The notes under the pieces were generated by a model, which had not been told where the DNA came from, made no database searches, and worked only from the letters and a program-made list of their open reading frames with translations. DNA of 64,000 nucleotides from Leadbetterella lacunae (GTDB taxonomy: Bacteria > Bacteroidota > Bacteroidia > Cytophagales > Spirosomataceae), in NCBI RefSeq assembly GCF_042649125.1, contig NZ_JBHRYQ010000001.1, positions 496,001 to 560,000 on the forward strand, written 5' to 3'. A program made the translations under genes and the position numbers. Position 1 is the stretch's first letter, and each line of letters opens with the position of its first letter. Below, in pieces: positions 19,038 through 28,653 of this stretch.

Positions 19038-19850
19038 ATGGATAAGAAATTTTTGGAGCATATATTTTTAAAACATCAAAATACAGAAGCTGTTCCGCAG
19101 ACCAAAGAGATTGCAGATTGGGCAATAAAGCTTATTCGCTTATTGTTTCCTGAGCAAGCCAAAGATTTTTTTAGAAGTGTTGACGAGATAGAAGGGGAGT
19201 TTTGGAACTTAGGAAACGAGCTGAAGTTTATATTAAACGCTACCGATCGCTGCAAAGATTGTGATTTGGAGCAAAAGACAAAGTCATTTACGGAAGCCAT
19301 ACCGGAATTGTTTCGAATACTAAACACAGACGTGGAAGCCATCATGAAAGGTGACCCCGCAGCCAAGTCTGAGTTTGAAATCATCAGAGCCTATCCGGGT
19401 TTTTATGCCATTTCATTTTACAGAGTGGCCCATATGTTGCATCAATTAGAAATCAATTTGATTCCGAGAATTTTAACCGAATTTGCACACTCAAGGACAG
19501 GAATCGACATTCATCCCGGGGCCAAAATTGACGAGTATTTCTTCATCGACCATGGAACAGGAGTGGTAATAGGGGAGACTTGTCACATCGGTAAAAATGT
19601 AAAAATTTATCAAGGTGTTACTTTGGGAGCCTTGAGTGTTGACAAAGATTTAGCCAATACCAAAAGACATCCAACGGTAGAAGACAACGTGGTGATTTAT
19701 TCGGGAGCGACGATTTTAGGTGGTGAAACTACGATTGGTACCAATAGTATAATAGGGGGTAACGTTTGGTTGACCAAGTCAGTACCTGCCAACTCTACAG
19801 TGTATCACAGACCCGAAATTAAAGTGGTAGAAAACGAAGCGACACACTAA
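19038..19850 (+). CDS. cysE: Serine O-acetyltransferase
   Basis: 270 residues. It acetylates L-serine with acetyl-CoA, giving O-acetylserine for cysteine synthesis. The C-terminal left-handed beta-helix is clear (GIDIHPGAKIDEYFFIDHG; GVVIGETCHIGKNVKIYQGV; GGETTIGTNSIIGGNVWL). The N-terminal helical half is of the longer EpsC/SATase type. It ends 3 bp before the methyltransferase gene, suggesting co-transcription. It is not part of the distant sulfate-activation cluster. Confidence 0.9.
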   Translation: MDKKFLEHIFLKHQNTEAVPQTKEIADWAIKLIRLLFPEQAKDFFRSVDEIEGEFWNLGNELKFILNATDRCKDCDLEQKTKSFTEAIPELFRILNTDVEAIMKGDPAAKSEFEIIRAYPGFYAISFYRVAHMLHQLEINLIPRILTEFAHSRTGIDIHPGAKIDEYFFIDHGTGVVIGETCHIGKNVKIYQGVTLGALSVDKDLANTKRHPTVEDNVVIYSGATILGGETTIGTNSIIGGNVWLTKSVPANSTVYHRPEIKVVENEATH

Positions 19851-19853
19851 TCT

Positions 19854-20612
19854 ATGCTGATAAACAGGGCAGAATACGAAGCGATGTATCAGGTGGAAGA
19901 GCAGCTTTGGTGGTACAAAATACTGCACGAACGCGTTTATGAGGCCATTAAAGCTGAATTTGGTGAAAAAACTGATATCAAAATATTGGATGCAGGTTGC
20001 GGAACGGGTGGCATGCTTTCGTTTTTAGCTGCCAAAGGGTATAAGCAAATACAAGGCTTTGACTTTAATGATGCGGCAGTTGAGTTTTCTAAAAGCAGAG
20101 GGCTACATGTTAGTCAAGCCTCTATTTTAGAGCTTAAGGGTATGTTTGAAACGGGTAGTTTTGATGTCGTTATTTGCAATGACGTGTTGTATCAATTTGA
20201 GGTTGAGGAAATTAAAAAGGCATTACTAGATATTTTAAGTTTACTAAAACCTAACGGGAAGTTCATTAGCAATAACAATGCTTTTGAGGCATTCAGAGGT
20301 ACGCACGATATTGCTGTAGGAAGCAAAAAGAGGTTTGTACTCGCTGATTTTAAAAAATATTTAGGTGCCCAAAAAATAGTCAAAGCTACCTATTGGTCTT
20401 TTTTCATTTCGCCCTTGATTTTCTTGGTGCGTTTTGTCCAAAGGCTTCAATTGCGATTTGGGAAGGTGAACTTAGCTGAAATCAAATCAGATGTTTCCTT
20501 GCCTTCTCCGTTTTTAAATTCATTTTTTTATCGATTGGTAAAATTTGAAAGTAGGCTTTCATCCAATTTTCCATTTGGTAGTTCGCTTTTTTTGATAATA
20601 TCTAAAAACTAA
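19854..20612 (+). CDS. Class I SAM-dependent methyltransferase
   Basis: 252 residues. The SAM-binding motif I is ILDAGCGTGGMLSFLAAKG near residue 42, followed by an acidic residue after strand 2 (IQGFDFNDAAVEF) and the motif IV-like SFDVVICNDVLYQFE. The C-terminal third is hydrophobic (FFISPLIFLVRFVQRL), perhaps membrane-associating. The substrate cannot be read from the sequence. It is tightly linked to cysE. Confidence 0.85.
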   Translation: MLINRAEYEAMYQVEEQLWWYKILHERVYEAIKAEFGEKTDIKILDAGCGTGGMLSFLAAKGYKQIQGFDFNDAAVEFSKSRGLHVSQASILELKGMFETGSFDVVICNDVLYQFEVEEIKKALLDILSLLKPNGKFISNNNAFEAFRGTHDIAVGSKKRFVLADFKKYLGAQKIVKATYWSFFISPLIFLVRFVQRLQLRFGKVNLAEIKSDVSLPSPFLNSFFYRLVKFESRLSSNFPFGSSLFLIISKN

Positions 20613-20693
20613 CAGACACTTAAAGGGCCGTAAGTTTCCTTTCTAAGGCAATTTTGCTAATTTTGCATCCCTTTTAAAAATACAAATATTTAT

Positions 20694-22199
20694 ATGAGCG
20701 TTAGAGTAAGATTTGCTCCTAGTCCAACCGGACCTTTACATATTGGTGGCGTTAGAACCGCCCTATACAACTACCTTTTTGCAAAAAAAATGGGTGGCAA
20801 AATGTTGCTACGTATCGAAGATACAGACCAGACACGCTATGTGGCAGGTGCTGAAGATTATATCCGTGAGGCTTTGGATTGGGTTGGAATAAAGATTGAC
20901 GAAGGTGTGCTTGAAGGAGGACCTTTTGCTCCATACAAGCAATCAGAAAGAAAAGAGATATACAAAAAATATGCCCAGCAATTGATTGATTCGGGCAAAG
21001 CATATTATGCGTTTGATACTGCAGAAGAGTTAGATTTATTGAGAAAAACTTTGGAAGAAGCCAAAGTAGACAACATTTCATACAATGCGGTTACACGTAT
21101 GCAAATGAAAAACTCACTAACACTTTCGGAAGAAGAAGTAGCTCAAAAATTAGCTTCAGGTGAGCCTCACGTGATTCGCTTAAAAGTGCCTTTGAAAGAA
21201 GAAATAAGATTCAAAGACCTTGTGAGAGACTGGGTGGCGGTACATGCATCTACCATTGACGACAAGGTTTTGATGAAATCAGACGGAATGCCCACTTATC
21301 ACTTGGCCAATATCGTGGATGATCATTTGATGGAAATTACGCATGTGATTCGTGGGGAAGAGTGGTTGCCGTCTGCTCCGCTACATATTTTACTTTATAG
21401 AGCGTTTGGGTGGGAAGCCCCACAGTTTGCTCATTTGCCCTTATTGCTTAAGCCAGAAGGAAACGGAAAACTAAGTAAGCGAGATGGCTTATTGGGTGAT
21501 TTTCCGGTATTTCCTTTAGAATGGAAAGATCCGGCTACAGCCGAGATTTCAAGAGGATTTAGAGAAGATGGTTATTTCCCTGAAGCGGTGCTTAACTTTT
21601 TGGCACTTTTGGGCTGGAACCCAGGCACAGAGCAAGAGATAATGTCTATCGACGAGCTTTCGGCGGCTTTTTCATTGGAAAGCATACATAAAGCAGGAGC
21701 GAGATTTGATGTAAATAAGGCCAAATGGTTTAATCAGAGTTATTTAAGAGCCAAAAATGACGAAACTTTAGCTGCTTTAATCGCAGATAAATTGCCTACT
21801 GGATTTGATGGCGTGAAAGTTGCTAAGTTGATGAAAGAGCGTGTAACTTTTGTAAGCGAATTGGTGTCTGAAGTACCGTATTTGTTTGAAGAGCCAAGTG
21901 TGTACGACGAAGAGGTTGCCACAAAAAAATGGGATGATTTGGCTAAAAAAGCGATGCCTTTAGTAGCAGATGCTTTGGGTAAGATGTCATCAGCGGATTT
22001 TGAAAGTGCCGCCATTCACGATGCTATCTTTGCAGCTTTAGAAGCAGCCGAAATAAAGCCAGGTAAAGTAATGCAAGCCTTGCGACTAGCCGTAACAGGT
22101 GATGGCAAAGGCCCTGACTTGATGTTGGTTATGGAGATTTTAGGCCAAGCCTCAACCATAAAAAGAATAAACCAAGCCCTTGAGGTTTTGGGTAAATAA
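20694..22199 (+). CDS. gltX: Glutamyl-tRNA synthetase
   Basis: 501 residues. It charges tRNA-Glu. It is a class I synthetase with the HIGH-type signature in PSPTGPLHIGGVRTALYN at the N-terminus and the KMSKS-type signature KLSKRDG near residue 260. The substrate segment LLRIEDTDQTRY and the C-terminal helical anticodon-binding region are present. Length fits bacterial GluRS. Confidence 0.96.
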   Translation: MSVRVRFAPSPTGPLHIGGVRTALYNYLFAKKMGGKMLLRIEDTDQTRYVAGAEDYIREALDWVGIKIDEGVLEGGPFAPYKQSERKEIYKKYAQQLIDSGKAYYAFDTAEELDLLRKTLEEAKVDNISYNAVTRMQMKNSLTLSEEEVAQKLASGEPHVIRLKVPLKEEIRFKDLVRDWVAVHASTIDDKVLMKSDGMPTYHLANIVDDHLMEITHVIRGEEWLPSAPLHILLYRAFGWEAPQFAHLPLLLKPEGNGKLSKRDGLLGDFPVFPLEWKDPATAEISRGFREDGYFPEAVLNFLALLGWNPGTEQEIMSIDELSAAFSLESIHKAGARFDVNKAKWFNQSYLRAKNDETLAALIADKLPTGFDGVKVAKLMKERVTFVSELVSEVPYLFEEPSVYDEEVATKKWDDLAKKAMPLVADALGKMSSADFESAAIHDAIFAALEAAEIKPGKVMQALRLAVTGDGKGPDLMLVMEILGQASTIKRINQALEVLGK

Positions 22200-22221
22200 A
22201 TTAAAATAAAAGAGAGCGTGT

Positions 22222-22953
22222 ATGTTTAGTTTTTTTTCTAAAAAGAATCCAACCGAAAATGCATTTGCGTTTTTAGGAACTGACATGCACGCTCATTTGG
22301 TGCCTGGCGTTGATGACGGCAGCGACAGTATAGAAACTTCTTTGAAGTTAATAGCCGGTTTGGAGCATTTGGGTTTCAAAAAGCTCATTATCACACCACA
22401 CATCTACGAAACTTTTTATAAAAATTCTGAAAAAACACTCCGAAAGCCTTTTGATGAAATGAGTTCGGCACTTGCTACGCAAAGCAAAGTAGAAACTTTT
22501 TTGTCTGCCGAATATTTTGTAGATGAAGCCTTTGAGAAATTAGTAGCAAATGCAGCATTAATTCCGTTTCCTTCTAAGCATATTTTAGTAGAAATTTCTT
22601 TTGTAGGTTACAATCCACGCCTAGAACAAATCGTTTTTGATTTGGTAACCTTGGGTTACACGCCTATTTTGGCCCACCCTGAGCGTTATTTGTACTTGAG
22701 TAAAAGTCTTAAGACTTTCCAAAAGTTAAAAGACATGGGCTGCGAAATGCAATGCAACATCAACTCGTTAGGAGGATATTATGGCAAGGCTTCCGAAGAG
22801 ATGGGCTGGGGGCTAATTGCGGCCGGTCTAGTAAATTATTTGGGCACGGATATGCACCATACCAAGCATTTGGAGTTTTTAAGTAATATGGCTTCTCAAA
22901 AGAAAATAATGGATAAATTAAAACGTTTTTATTGGAAGAACTCCCAACTTTAA
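22222..22953 (+). CDS. CpsB/CapC-like tyrosine phosphatase (PHP domain)
   Basis: 243 residues. The PHP metal-binding motifs are visible: TDMHAHLVPGVDDG near residue 20, TPHIYETF, ILAHPERYLY and GTDMHHTKH. This family dephosphorylates the tyrosine-rich tail of capsule autokinases. No low-molecular-weight (Wzb) phosphatase is seen beside wzc in this window, so this gene, about 31 kb away, is a candidate partner (inference). It follows gltX by 22 bp, so co-transcription is likely. Confidence 0.85.
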   Translation: MFSFFSKKNPTENAFAFLGTDMHAHLVPGVDDGSDSIETSLKLIAGLEHLGFKKLIITPHIYETFYKNSEKTLRKPFDEMSSALATQSKVETFLSAEYFVDEAFEKLVANAALIPFPSKHILVEISFVGYNPRLEQIVFDLVTLGYTPILAHPERYLYLSKSLKTFQKLKDMGCEMQCNINSLGGYYGKASEEMGWGLIAAGLVNYLGTDMHHTKHLEFLSNMASQKKIMDKLKRFYWKNSQL

Positions 22954-23008
22954 TAAAGTGAAAACACTGTGTTTGCTGCGTATTTATTATAATTAAAATC
23001 TAAAAATA

Positions 23009-23899
23009 TTGAATACATTATTTCGGATATCTTTTTTTTTGATAATTTCTACTTCCGCTTATTCACAATTTCGGTTTCCTCAAAGAACTTATTTCTCAAT
23101 TGGAGGTGGGTCTTCCGCCTATTTTGGTGACCTTTCTCCTTATAGAAGTCCTTTGAGAGGAATTGCTAAAACATTAGATAGGAATATCCAGATTGAGTTT
23201 GGACAAGATATAGTGGAACGTTGGTCTCACTCTTACAGGCTTTCTTTTATTCAATTAAGAGGGGATGATTTTTCTTATGGTAAAAATCAGCAGAACCTTG
23301 TTCGAAACTTACATTTTAAAAATAATATAATTGAGGCTTCATTTTTACAAAATTTAATGCTATCTCCATATTATGATCTCTACAACAGAGAAAGGCCAAA
23401 TTTCATTCCTTATCTATCAATTGGTGTTGGTTTAATATATCATTCTCCAAAAGCAAAAACACCAGTAAACAATGGGAATGATATAAATCAAGAATGGGTT
23501 AGTCTATCTAAATTAGGTGTTGCTGGCAAAAAATATTTTCCTATAATGCCAGTTTTACCTTTAGCAATTGGCTTTAGAAAGAAGCTATCACACAATATTG
23601 ATTTTAAATTTGATTTAAATTTCCGAATTACTTCAACAGATTATTTAGATGATGTCTCTGACGAGCCATATTTAAGTCGAAATAGTTTTAATTCTGATTT
23701 AGCATATCAATTGCATAATCGATCTAATGAGGAAACTGAAGCTCTAAATTTAAATTCAAGAACTGAAATTTTAACTGAAAATAAATCGAGTATTCCAGTC
23801 AAAGGTAGCAGAGGGACAAAGGGAGTTGTTTCATTTATGGATAGTTACTTAACCTCTAGTTTTAGTTTTCAATTTTGGCTAGACCGTAGAATACGTTAA
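23009..23899 (+). CDS. Outer-membrane barrel protein, DUF6089/PorG-like
   Basis: 296 residues from a TTG start. No ATG is available upstream of the signal peptide (MNTLFRISFFLIISTSAYSQ). The segment YFSIGGGSSAYFGDLSPY and the strand-rich body with a basic, aromatic end (SFSFQFWLDRRIR) match the barrel family that includes PorG of type IX secretion. Assignment to secretion itself is not supported. The PHP phosphatase gene lies upstream. Confidence 0.65.
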   Translation: MNTLFRISFFLIISTSAYSQFRFPQRTYFSIGGGSSAYFGDLSPYRSPLRGIAKTLDRNIQIEFGQDIVERWSHSYRLSFIQLRGDDFSYGKNQQNLVRNLHFKNNIIEASFLQNLMLSPYYDLYNRERPNFIPYLSIGVGLIYHSPKAKTPVNNGNDINQEWVSLSKLGVAGKKYFPIMPVLPLAIGFRKKLSHNIDFKFDLNFRITSTDYLDDVSDEPYLSRNSFNSDLAYQLHNRSNEETEALNLNSRTEILTENKSSIPVKGSRGTKGVVSFMDSYLTSSFSFQFWLDRRIR

Positions 23900-24078
23900 T
23901 TGTAAAAAAACAAGATTGTTTTCGGCTCTGACTCACATACTTTTTTGTTTTTTGCTGCCTTATTTCCTTTTTTCTCAGTTACATATAAGTTTTTTTTATT
24001 AAAGCCGTCTAATAAAAAAAAACTAATCTACTTGGATTTTTACAAGGTTAATTACTATATTGTATTAAAATTTAAGCT

Positions 24079-24614
24079 ATGAAAAAAATATTTACCTTCG
24101 GATTAGTTTCCATATTGTTTGGGTGTCAAAACCTCCCTACTTTGACATTTGACATGTCTAATGAAGTTATTTTTGATTTAAATAAAACTGGTTTTGTTTA
24201 TTCAGGTTTTAAGACAATGGATCCTACATCAAATGATGATTTTGAAAAAAATATTAATAAAATTAACAGCATTGAAGTGACTCGACTCACGTATACAATT
24301 ACGGACTTCGCTGGAAAAGATACTCAAATTGCAAATGCCAATTTTAATGTAACAAATAGCCAAGGTAATAATAGTGTAAATTTTGGGTCATTTTCAAATT
24401 TAAATATAAAAGAGAAACAAAATGTTGAAATGGACCTGCCATTTGAAGCCAGTGCCTCACAGCTAATATCGAAAGTTTTAAGTTAGTTGCACCCAATACA
24501 GTTATCATAAATTATATTGGTAGTACCAATGAGTCTCCAGTAAACTTTAAAGTTAAACTAAAAGTCTACTTTAAAATCAAAGCGAGAATAATAGGTAAAA
24601 CTGAAGATATTTAA
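24079..24614 (+). pseudogene. Lipoprotein gene with a single-base frameshift
   Basis: The frame starts MKKIFTFGLVSILFGCQNLP, a lipobox with Cys16, and reads normally for about 125 residues. It then runs off frame and stops at 24484. In the -1 frame a protein-like tail continues directly (LTANIESFKLVAPNTVIINY to KIKARIIGKTEDI) and stops at 24614. One missing C near 24453 (GCCCTC read as GCCTC) would restore a 178-residue lipoprotein. This is either a real mutation or a base-call error. Function unknown. Confidence 0.65.
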
Positions 24615-24671
24615 GATCTCTTTTGGTTAAGTAAAAAGAGTAAATACAGAGATGTATTATTTATGGGGAAA

Positions 24672-24710
24672 GCAAAAAAAACGGAGACTTTGTCCCCGTT
24701 TTTTTTTTGT
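24672..24710 (+). terminator. Rho-independent terminator
   Basis: An ACGGAGAC stem pairing with GTCCCCGT (one mismatch), loop TTT, followed by T9. It lies about 60 bp after the restored end of the lipoprotein gene. Confidence 0.7.
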
Positions 24711-24786
24711 GAATCAGGCATGACTATAATGGGCCCCAAAATTTAGACAGGTACAATAATTGAAATCACCTTTTAAATTTAGGAAT

Positions 24787-24990
24787 ATGAGCAAGCAAAA
24801 CAAACGAAGAAATTTTGATGGCAACTTTAAAGCGAATGTTGCACTAGAAGCCATCGAGGAGAAAATGACTTTGTCAGACCTGGCCGTAAAGCATGATATT
24901 TTTACCACCCAGATTACTGATTGGAAGAAAGAATTTCTTGCTAATGCCGGAAGTAAATTGTTTCCCCCCGACCAACCCCATCTTGTATAG
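24787..24990 (+). pseudogene. IS3-family transposase orfA, truncated
   Basis: 67 residues (MSKQNKRRNFDGNFKANVALEAIEEKM as a start, read in parts) with the helix-turn-helix LSDLAVKHDIFTTQITDWKKEFL typical of IS3 OrfA. The frame ends in PPDQPHLV and joins IS66 DNA instead of the usual C-terminal leucine zipper. Confidence 0.8.
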
Positions 24991-25029
24991 TAACTAAACC
25001 TGCCAGAGCTTTGTCTTTAAATCAATATT

Positions 25030-25293
25030 ATGGAAAATTGGAAGCAAATATTAAAGGATTTAAAACGGAGTGGGCAGAGTATTGCGGACTATTGTCGTGA
25101 GCACGGACATCGAACACATATAATTCTCTACTGGAAACAAAAACAAGGACAATTTCAGGGAAAGCAATCAGGATTTATTGAAGTCAAAAGTCAGACAGAT
25201 TCGCCTATTGAAATAGTTTATCCAAACGGCGTTCGAATACGACTTGGAGCTGGTTGTAAAGTTACTGATATCAAAGCTTTACTTGATGTTTAG
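25030..25293 (+). CDS. IS66-family accessory protein TnpA (IS66 Orf1)
   Basis: 87 residues, intact frame. The N-terminal helix-turn-helix (WKQILKDLKRSGQSIADYCREHG) and C-terminal strand region (IEIVYPNGVRIRLGAG) match IS66 Orf1. It is the only IS66 gene here without an internal stop, but its element is dead. Confidence 0.8.
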   Translation: MENWKQILKDLKRSGQSIADYCREHGHRTHIILYWKQKQGQFQGKQSGFIEVKSQTDSPIEIVYPNGVRIRLGAGCKVTDIKALLDV

Positions 25294-25302
25294 TCTTGGG
25301 TA

Positions 25303-25631
25303 TGAGCATAGGTGTTTTCTATCCAAATGAGCTTGCGACATGCGAAAAGGTTTTGATGGTTTGGCTGGATTTGGTCAGTAATGAACTTGGTCGCAGCCTT
25401 ACAGTCGGTTCTGTGTTTATTAATCATCCCAAGACTCAGATGAAGCTTCTTTATTAGGAATCTTGCGGACTTATGCTTTACCAGAAACGCCTTGAATCAG
25501 GAAAGTTTAATCTACTAAAAAATACGGAAATGGAAGGGCAGTTGAGTTGGCCTATGTTGTTCAAGAGGATGGAAGGATTCCAATATTTCGGTATCAAAAA
25601 ACACCGAAGATTTCCTTTGAAAAATGCCTAA
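25303..25631 (+). pseudogene. IS66-family TnpB (Orf2), frameshifted and stopped
   Basis: The remnant reads DMRKGFDGLAG in one frame, then NELGRSLTVGSVFI and TQMKLLY in another, then a TAG where the family has tryptophan, then ESCGLMLYQKRLESGKF. These are signature pieces of IS66 TnpB. At least one frameshift and one nonsense codon inactivate it. Confidence 0.8.
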
Positions 25632-25659
25632 TTAAAGTGTTCTTTTTTATAGTCAAATG

Positions 25660-27273
25660 GGACCTTTTTTGTTTTTTTATTTACTTAAAAAACAGCAAAA
25701 AAAGTGCTTTCTGAAAAGGATTAACAAGCAATTTTAGAAGAGAATATTAAGCAAAAAAAGCTTGTAGAAAAGCAGGAGATGGCCATATCGGAAAACATGG
25801 CAATTCTTTCAGAAAAAGATGCAATTCTTATCAAACAAGAAGCAGAGTTTTCCAAGCAAGAAGTAGAGATAACTCAACTAAAATCTTTGATTTAGCGACT
25901 ACAAAGTATGGTTTAAAGGCAAAAGAAAGAACGCTTTTTGAATGGTGAGAATCAGTTCAATCTTTTCGAACTCATTCATGAATAAAAACGAGAAGAGTAT
26001 GAAGAAAAGACGGTAGAGCAAATAAAAATTACCAATACGAAGGAGAAAAAGGCACAGCCTGGAAGAACCAAATTGGCTGAAAACTTTGAAGTGGTAAAGA
26101 TTACTTTGGAGCTAGAAGGAGATTTAAGTGAAATGAAATTCTTCGGTGACAAAGTGTGCGAAGAGTTGGGCTACCAACCAGAAAAGTTTTTCCTTCATCG
26201 CATCATCCTCAAAAAATACGCACCGGAATCAAGTGAATGCAGCATCATGATTGCTAAACTTCCGAATCGAATCATTTACTAGGGAATTCCTTCAGATACA
26301 TTATTGATTCAAATACTAATCAAATACATCGTCCACCTGCCATTATACCGTATCCTTCAGCGTTTTGCAAGAAGTGGCATCTTTACACTGGAAGTTACTC
26401 TAGATGTTTACGTGAAAACTTGTATGGAACGATTTTAAATCCTGTTCGATTATCAAGCCTCACTTCTCAAACAGAGCCATTACTTTCATATCGATGAAAC
26501 CATGCTGAAAATTGAAGATCCCACACTTAAGGGAAAAACACACCTGGGTTATTATTGGGTCTATCATTTGCGGATAGACCACCAAGTCCTCTTTGAATAC
26601 CAACCAAGCTGAGGAGGTAAATACGTATGGCAAAGCCTAAAAGATTTTTAGGGCTACCTTCAAACCTATGGCTACGCAGGTTATACTGCCATTGCTTCTC
26701 GTAAAGATATCATCGTGTGTGTGTTAGGCACATATTCGCCGGAAGTTTATGGAGGCTGAAAGTAATGATTCGAAAAGTGTATAAAAAGCCTTGCTCTATA
26801 CGCTAGCTTTGTACTTATTAGAAAGACAATTCAAAGAAGAATACCTTTTGGCTGAACGAATCAAGGAAAAACGCTTGGAGAAATCCCTGCCCATTCTCAA
26901 TGAAATAGGTAAGTGGTTCGCAGAAGAAAATAAAAAGTTGCTGCCCAAAAGTACCAAAGACAAAGCCTTAAATTACGTCATCCAACGATGGGACAAAATG
27001 TACAATTACCTACGCGATGGGAATATTCAAATCAACAATAACCTGATCGATAAGGCCATCAGGCCCATCGCCATTGGTCGTAAGAATTATCTCTTTGCTG
27101 GGAGTTATGAATCCACTGGCAGATCAGCAATGATTTACACCTTCTTTGCAAATTGCAAAAGGCACAATGTCGACTCAGCACAATGGTTTAAAAAAGTACT
27201 ACCCAATATCCTAGATATTAAAGTAAGCCGGGTCAAAACACTTCTCCCTTCAAACTTCAATACAAACCAATAG
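25660..27273 (+). pseudogene. IS66-family transposase TnpC, multiply broken
   Basis: The coiled-coil start (EKQEMAISENMAILSEKD-like), the central block (KKYAPESSECSIMIAKLP; HIDETMLKI) and the C-terminal block (NNNLIDKAIRPIAIGRKNYL; GSYESTGRSAMIYTFFANC) are recognisable in order. They are separated by several stops and shifts. The longest intact piece is 26791-27273. Confidence 0.85.
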
Positions 27274-27279
27274 TGCGGT

Positions 27280-27750
27280 TGCTTGGGGGGATACGATTAA
27301 TAGGGGGTCAAATCACACAAGTATTGACGATTTTAGACATATATTCAAGATGGCAATTAGGACAACAAATAGTAAATTCAATTAAATCAGAAGGTGTAAT
27401 TAACCTATTCGTACAAGTCTTTAATACTTATCCTAAGCCTCAAAAATTTGTAATCAGAAATGACGACGTATCGCACGGTGGCGACTTTTCACATTGAAGT
27501 AAAAGTTGTACAAGAGTACTTAAGAAAAAAGTGGGTAATTCAGCAGTTTACCAAACCTGCAACACCAGAACAAAATGCTCATATTGAGTCTTATTATTCA
27601 ATTATGGAAATTGGACCGCTAATGCGTAGCTGTTTGTCAGAGATTTGATTTTGAAAATTTAGGAGATTTTAAACAAGCAATGAGAATACGGAAGAAATAT
27701 ATAATTTCGAAAGAATTCATGGCGGAATAGGCTTAAAAAACAAGTAAATT
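27280..27750 (+). pseudogene. IS3-family transposase orfB, C-terminal fragment
   Basis: Pieces of the rve integrase core are present in shifted frames: VLTILDIYSRWQLGQQIV, a catalytic-region remnant FVIRNDDVSH, VVQEYLRKKWVIQQFTKPATPE and NAHIESYYSIME. The family end NFERIHGGIGLK follows. The N-terminal half is missing, consistent with disruption by the IS66 element. Confidence 0.75.
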
Positions 27751-27959
27751 ACCAATCAATTTGAGTCAAAAATTACCCAATACAGGAAAAATAAATTAAT
27801 TATCGTGTACAAATAATTGTGGTTAAGACAGCTAATCGTTTAACAAATCACATGTACTAAAAGTTTTGTGTCGTGAAAGTTCGACAAAATTAGTCTTAAT
27901 ATAGAAATTGTATAATATTGTATTGAATTCGATTTGTTCTTAACTCGAAATTTCATTTA

Positions 27960-28649
27960 CTATTTACTTGCAGCTATAAAATCCATATACAAACTGGGAT
28001 TCTTTTCCAAAATATTTCCAACTACGCAAACGTCTGCACCAGCTTCATAAAGATTAAATAATGTTTCTGGTGTACGTATGCCACCACCTACTATAATAGG
28101 AATTTCTAAGTGATCTTTAAGTAGCTTTATCATTTCTGGATTTACGTGTTTGGGGGCACCACTTCCACAGTCGAGGTATATATATTTCATGCCCAACATT
28201 TGAGCTGCTAAAGCAGTTGCCAAGGCAATATCTGATTTCTGATAAGGAATAGGGTTTGAATTACTTATGTATGATGCAGAAGTTGCCTCACCACCATCTA
28301 TTAGCATATAGGCGGTTGGAAGTATTTTAAGTTTTGATTTTCTTAACATAGGTGCCGCTATTACGTGTTTTCCTATTAAATATTCAGGGTTCCTACCTGA
28401 TACCAATGATAAAAATAAAAGAGCATCAGCGTTTTCTGTAAGATGTGATGGATCAGCGGGGAAAAGTACGAGGGGTACAGAACACTGTTTTTTTATTGAG
28501 ATACAAATTTGGCTTTGACGATGCATACTTACAAAACTACCTCCAATGAAGAAATAATCTGGAAGTGCTTTTTCTAAAAGAAAATTACTTGGCTCCGCTT
28601 TATCGGGATCAAGAAGTATGGCTAGGTGGCGTTTATTTTTGACAAACAT
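27960..28649 (-). CDS. Geranylgeranylglyceryl phosphate synthase family protein
   Basis: 229 residues. A TIM-barrel prenyltransferase of the GGGPS/PcrB family, which joins a polyprenyl diphosphate to glycerol-1-phosphate. Motifs: LLDPDKAEPSN at the N-terminus, FFIGGSFVS, and the C-terminal phosphate-binding IPIIVGGGIRTPETL and GADVCVVGNILEKN. Bacteroidota carry this family, with ether-lipid-like products suspected. It lies 4 bp downstream of the WcaJ-like gene, so it is the last gene of that transcript. A direct link to the polysaccharide is not evident. Confidence 0.88.
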   Translation of the reverse strand: MFVKNKRHLAILLDPDKAEPSNFLLEKALPDYFFIGGSFVSMHRQSQICISIKKQCSVPLVLFPADPSHLTENADALLFLSLVSGRNPEYLIGKHVIAAPMLRKSKLKILPTAYMLIDGGEATSASYISNSNPIPYQKSDIALATALAAQMLGMKYIYLDCGSGAPKHVNPEMIKLLKDHLEIPIIVGGGIRTPETLFNLYEAGADVCVVGNILEKNPSLYMDFIAASK

Positions 28650-28653
28650 ATTT

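Larger units (their letters stand above)
24727..27790 (+). mobile_element. Decayed nested insertion sequences: IS66 remnant inside an IS3 remnant
   Basis: The order is an IS3 orfA N-terminal fragment (24787-24990), IS66 tnpA-tnpB-tnpC (25030-27273), then the IS3 orfB integrase C-terminal part (27280-27750). This order fits insertion of an IS66 element into an IS3 element. Nearly every frame carries stops or shifts, so neither element is autonomous. Clean inverted ends were not found; the outer boundaries are approximate. Confidence 0.75.
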
